Assembly (NCBI RefSeq): GCF_044372965.1
Contig: NZ_JBILQX010000075.1
Location: forward strand, 1 to 15,482
Origin: Elstera sp044372965
GTDB taxonomy: Bacteria; Pseudomonadota; Alphaproteobacteria; Elsterales; Elsteraceae
Length of the DNA stretch: 15,482 bases
Reading direction: 5' to 3'
Positions 14,039 through 15,482 of this stretch are shown here, in pieces. The translations under genes were made by a program, and so were the position numbers. The notes beneath the pieces are model-generated. The model ran no database searches. It saw only the letters and a program-made list of their open reading frames with translations, and was not told the origin of the DNA. Every line of letters starts with the position of its first letter. Position 1 is the first letter of the stretch.

Positions 14039-15482
14039 CTAGACGCTTTCGGCTTGGGGCGGGGTGAGGCTTTTGAGAGCCGCGAGGGCGCGGTCGCGGC
14101 CATAACTCAGATCGACCAGCGGGGTGGGGTAGGTTTCACCCAATCGAAGGCCGACCGCGCGCAAAACGAGCGCCGGTGCCTCCCAGGGTTTGTGAATGAA
14201 CGCATCCGGGAGCAAGGCGAGTTCCGGCACCCAGCGACGGACATAGGTTCCGTCGGGGTCGAATTTTTCGCCCTGAAGCAGCGGATTGAAAATGCGAAAA
14301 TAGGGCGCGGCATCGGCCCCGCAGCCCGCAACCCACTGCCAGCTTGCCGGGTTGCTGGCCGGGTCCGCATCGACCAGCGTATCCCAAAACCATTCCTCGC
14401 CCGCCTGCCACGGTTGGAGCAGATGTTTGACCAGGAAGGAGCCGACGAGCATGCGCACGCGGTTGTGCATCCAGCCGGTATGCCAGAGTTGGCGCATGCC
14501 CGCGTCGATAATCGGGTAGCCGGTTTGGCCGCGCTGCCAGGCGCGCAGGGCCTGGGCGTCGGGTTGCCAGGGGAAGGCTTCGAATTGGCTACGAAGCGGC
14601 TTGCTCGCAATCTGCGGCTGGTGAAACAGCAGGTGATAGCTGAACTCGCGCCACCCCAGTTCGCGCGAAAAACTCTCGGGGCCGCGCGCGCCAAGGTCCC
14701 CGGCACAGGCCTGGTCGAGCGCGGCCCAAATTTGACGCGGGCTGATCTCGCCGAAGCGCAGATGGGGGGAGAGGGCGCTGGTGCCGTCTACATCCGGGCG
14801 GTCGCGGGCGTCGGCATAGGCCGCGAGCCTGTTTTGCAAAAACCGGTCGAGCCGGTCGAAAGCGCCCGCAGGCCCCGGTGTCCAATGATCGCGCAAGCCT
14901 CCGGCCCAATCGGGGGCCGTGGGGAGAAGCCCCCAGCTTTCGAGCGTATCCGCTGCGAGGGGCGGGGGCGGGGGCAGACGGAGGGGCGACGGCACGGGCA
15001 GCGGGGCCTGGGCGGCGGCAATGGGCCGGGCAGCCCGCCAAAAGGCGCTGAAAACCTGGAACGGCGTTCCTTGGCCGGTTTTGACCTCCCAGGGTTCAAC
15101 GAGCAGCAGCCCATTGCTGCTTTCGACCGTTATTCCCTCGGCGGTGAGCGCGGCTTTCAGGGCGGTATCGCGGGCAATCGACGGGGCTTCGTACTGGCGG
15201 TTCCAGTAGAGATGCCGCGCGCCCGTCTCCCGCACCAGCGCCGGAACCAGCACCTCCGCCGGGCCTTTTCGGAGAATCAGCGGGATATTATGGGCGGCAA
15301 GCGCTTCGGCGAGGCGGGTTAAGCTCTGGTGCAGCCACCAGCGGCTAGCGCCCCCAAAGGAGCGAGAACTCGCACTTGTTTCGTCTAAGCAATAAAAACC
15401 CACGACCGCGTGTCCGCCGTCGCGCGCACGTGCTAGCGCCGCCGATAGGGCGGGATTATCCCCGATCCGCAGATCTTGACGA
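14039..15482 (-). CDS. phr: Deoxyribodipyrimidine photolyase, 5' end outside window
   Basis: The frame is open from the right edge to the TAG at 14039-14041, so the first few residues are missing. The visible part begins RQDLRIGDNPALSAALARA (15480-15425), the start of the photolyase Rossmann domain. Any start called at the GTG near 15403 is therefore internal. FAD-binding motifs of class I CPD photolyases follow: TSALSPHLRFGEISPRQIW (about 14730-14790), SRELGWREFSYHLLF (about 14630-14675), GYPIIDAGMRQLWHTGWMHN (about 14465-14525) and DAAPYFRIFNPLLQGEKFDP (about 14255-14315). The enzyme uses blue light and reduced FAD to split cyclobutane pyrimidine dimers. A cryptochrome cannot be fully excluded, but the complete CPD-type motifs favour repair. 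It leads a tight four-gene unit with the FAD protein, DUF1365 and methyltransferase genes. Its promoter lies outside the window. Confidence 0.95.
   Translation of the reverse strand, partial: RQDLRIGDNPALSAALARARDGGHAVVGFYCLDETSASSRSFGGASRWWLHQSLTRLAEALAAHNIPLILRKGPAEVLVPALVRETGARHLYWNRQYEAPSIARDTALKAALTAEGITVESSNGLLLVEPWEVKTGQGTPFQVFSAFWRAARPIAAAQAPLPVPSPLRLPPPPPLAADTLESWGLLPTAPDWAGGLRDHWTPGPAGAFDRLDRFLQNRLAAYADARDRPDVDGTSALSPHLRFGEISPRQIWAALDQACAGDLGARGPESFSRELGWREFSYHLLFHQPQIASKPLRSQFEAFPWQPDAQALRAWQRGQTGYPIIDAGMRQLWHTGWMHNRVRMLVGSFLVKHLLQPWQAGEEWFWDTLVDADPASNPASWQWVAGCGADAAPYFRIFNPLLQGEKFDPDGTYVRRWVPELALLPDAFIHKPWEAPALVLRAVGLRLGETYPTPLVDLSYGRDRALAALKSLTPPQAESV

Noticed and set aside
13949..15322. 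Long plus-strand open frame (457 codons) opposite the photolyase gene
   Set aside because: It is antisense to a certain photolyase frame, has low-complexity Gly/Arg/Pro composition, and no recognisable domain.
15401..15403. GTG as start codon of the photolyase
   Set aside because: The frame continues upstream to the window edge encoding the conserved RQDLRIGDNPAL block, so the true start is outside the window.
1..15482. CRISPR array, insertion sequence, prophage, toxin-antitoxin or defence system
   Set aside because: No regularly spaced repeats, transposase, integrase, terminal repeats or small paired toxin-like frames are seen on either strand.

Overview
The window is a GC-rich stretch of bacterial chromosome. 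It most likely comes from an alphaproteobacterium, and Rhodospirillales is my best guess. The evidence is protein style: a PAS-type sensor kinase, a TrpA of alphaproteobacterial type with a 'GM.FTDPMADGPAIQ' core, an alphaproteobacterial-looking tRNA-Leu, and a photolyase operon of the kind linked to ChrR/SigE. There is no phage, insertion sequence, CRISPR array or plasmid signature. Both ends cut through genes.

Left part, plus strand. The 3' end of pyruvate phosphate dikinase (ppdK) runs to 803 and is followed by a good rho-independent terminator. After an AT-rich gap comes an orphan membrane-bound PAS/HisKA/HATPase sensor kinase (1018-3135). A 390-bp gap carries tRNA-Leu(UAA) at 3280-3366. 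Next is the K+ transporter gene kup (3527-5413), then a tight run: trpB, trpA, a guanine-deaminase gene and an uncharacterised GTC-motif protein gene (5455-8727). Overlaps of 1 and 4 bases and a 5-base gap make these last four a probable single transcript.

Middle. A small VOC-fold protein gene (8852-9250) follows an AT-rich promoter gap. It is separated by two palindromic structures from a minus-strand XRE-cupin regulator gene (9376-9954). That regulator is divergent from a LysE/ArgO-type amino-acid exporter gene (10030-10644). The 70-odd bases between them hold promoter-like boxes for both genes and a direct repeat that could be the regulator's operator.

Right part, minus strand. Four genes are packed end to end, in transcription order: DNA photolyase (running off the right edge), FAD-dependent amine-oxidase-like protein, DUF1365 protein, and a cyclopropane-fatty-acid-synthase-family methyltransferase. 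This is the light/singlet-oxygen-type repair and membrane-lipid-modification cluster found near ChrR-SigE in many proteobacteria. The methyltransferase lacks two of the residues that hold bicarbonate in classical CFA synthases. The cluster may therefore make something other than simple cyclopropane lipids, which is the most interesting lead in the window.

Otherwise the window is mostly ordinary chromosomal metabolism. The points worth a second look are the fatty-acid cluster, two uncommon active-site residues in TrpA and TrpB, the unusual trpBA-guaD neighbourhood, and the nested palindromes at 9263-9380.
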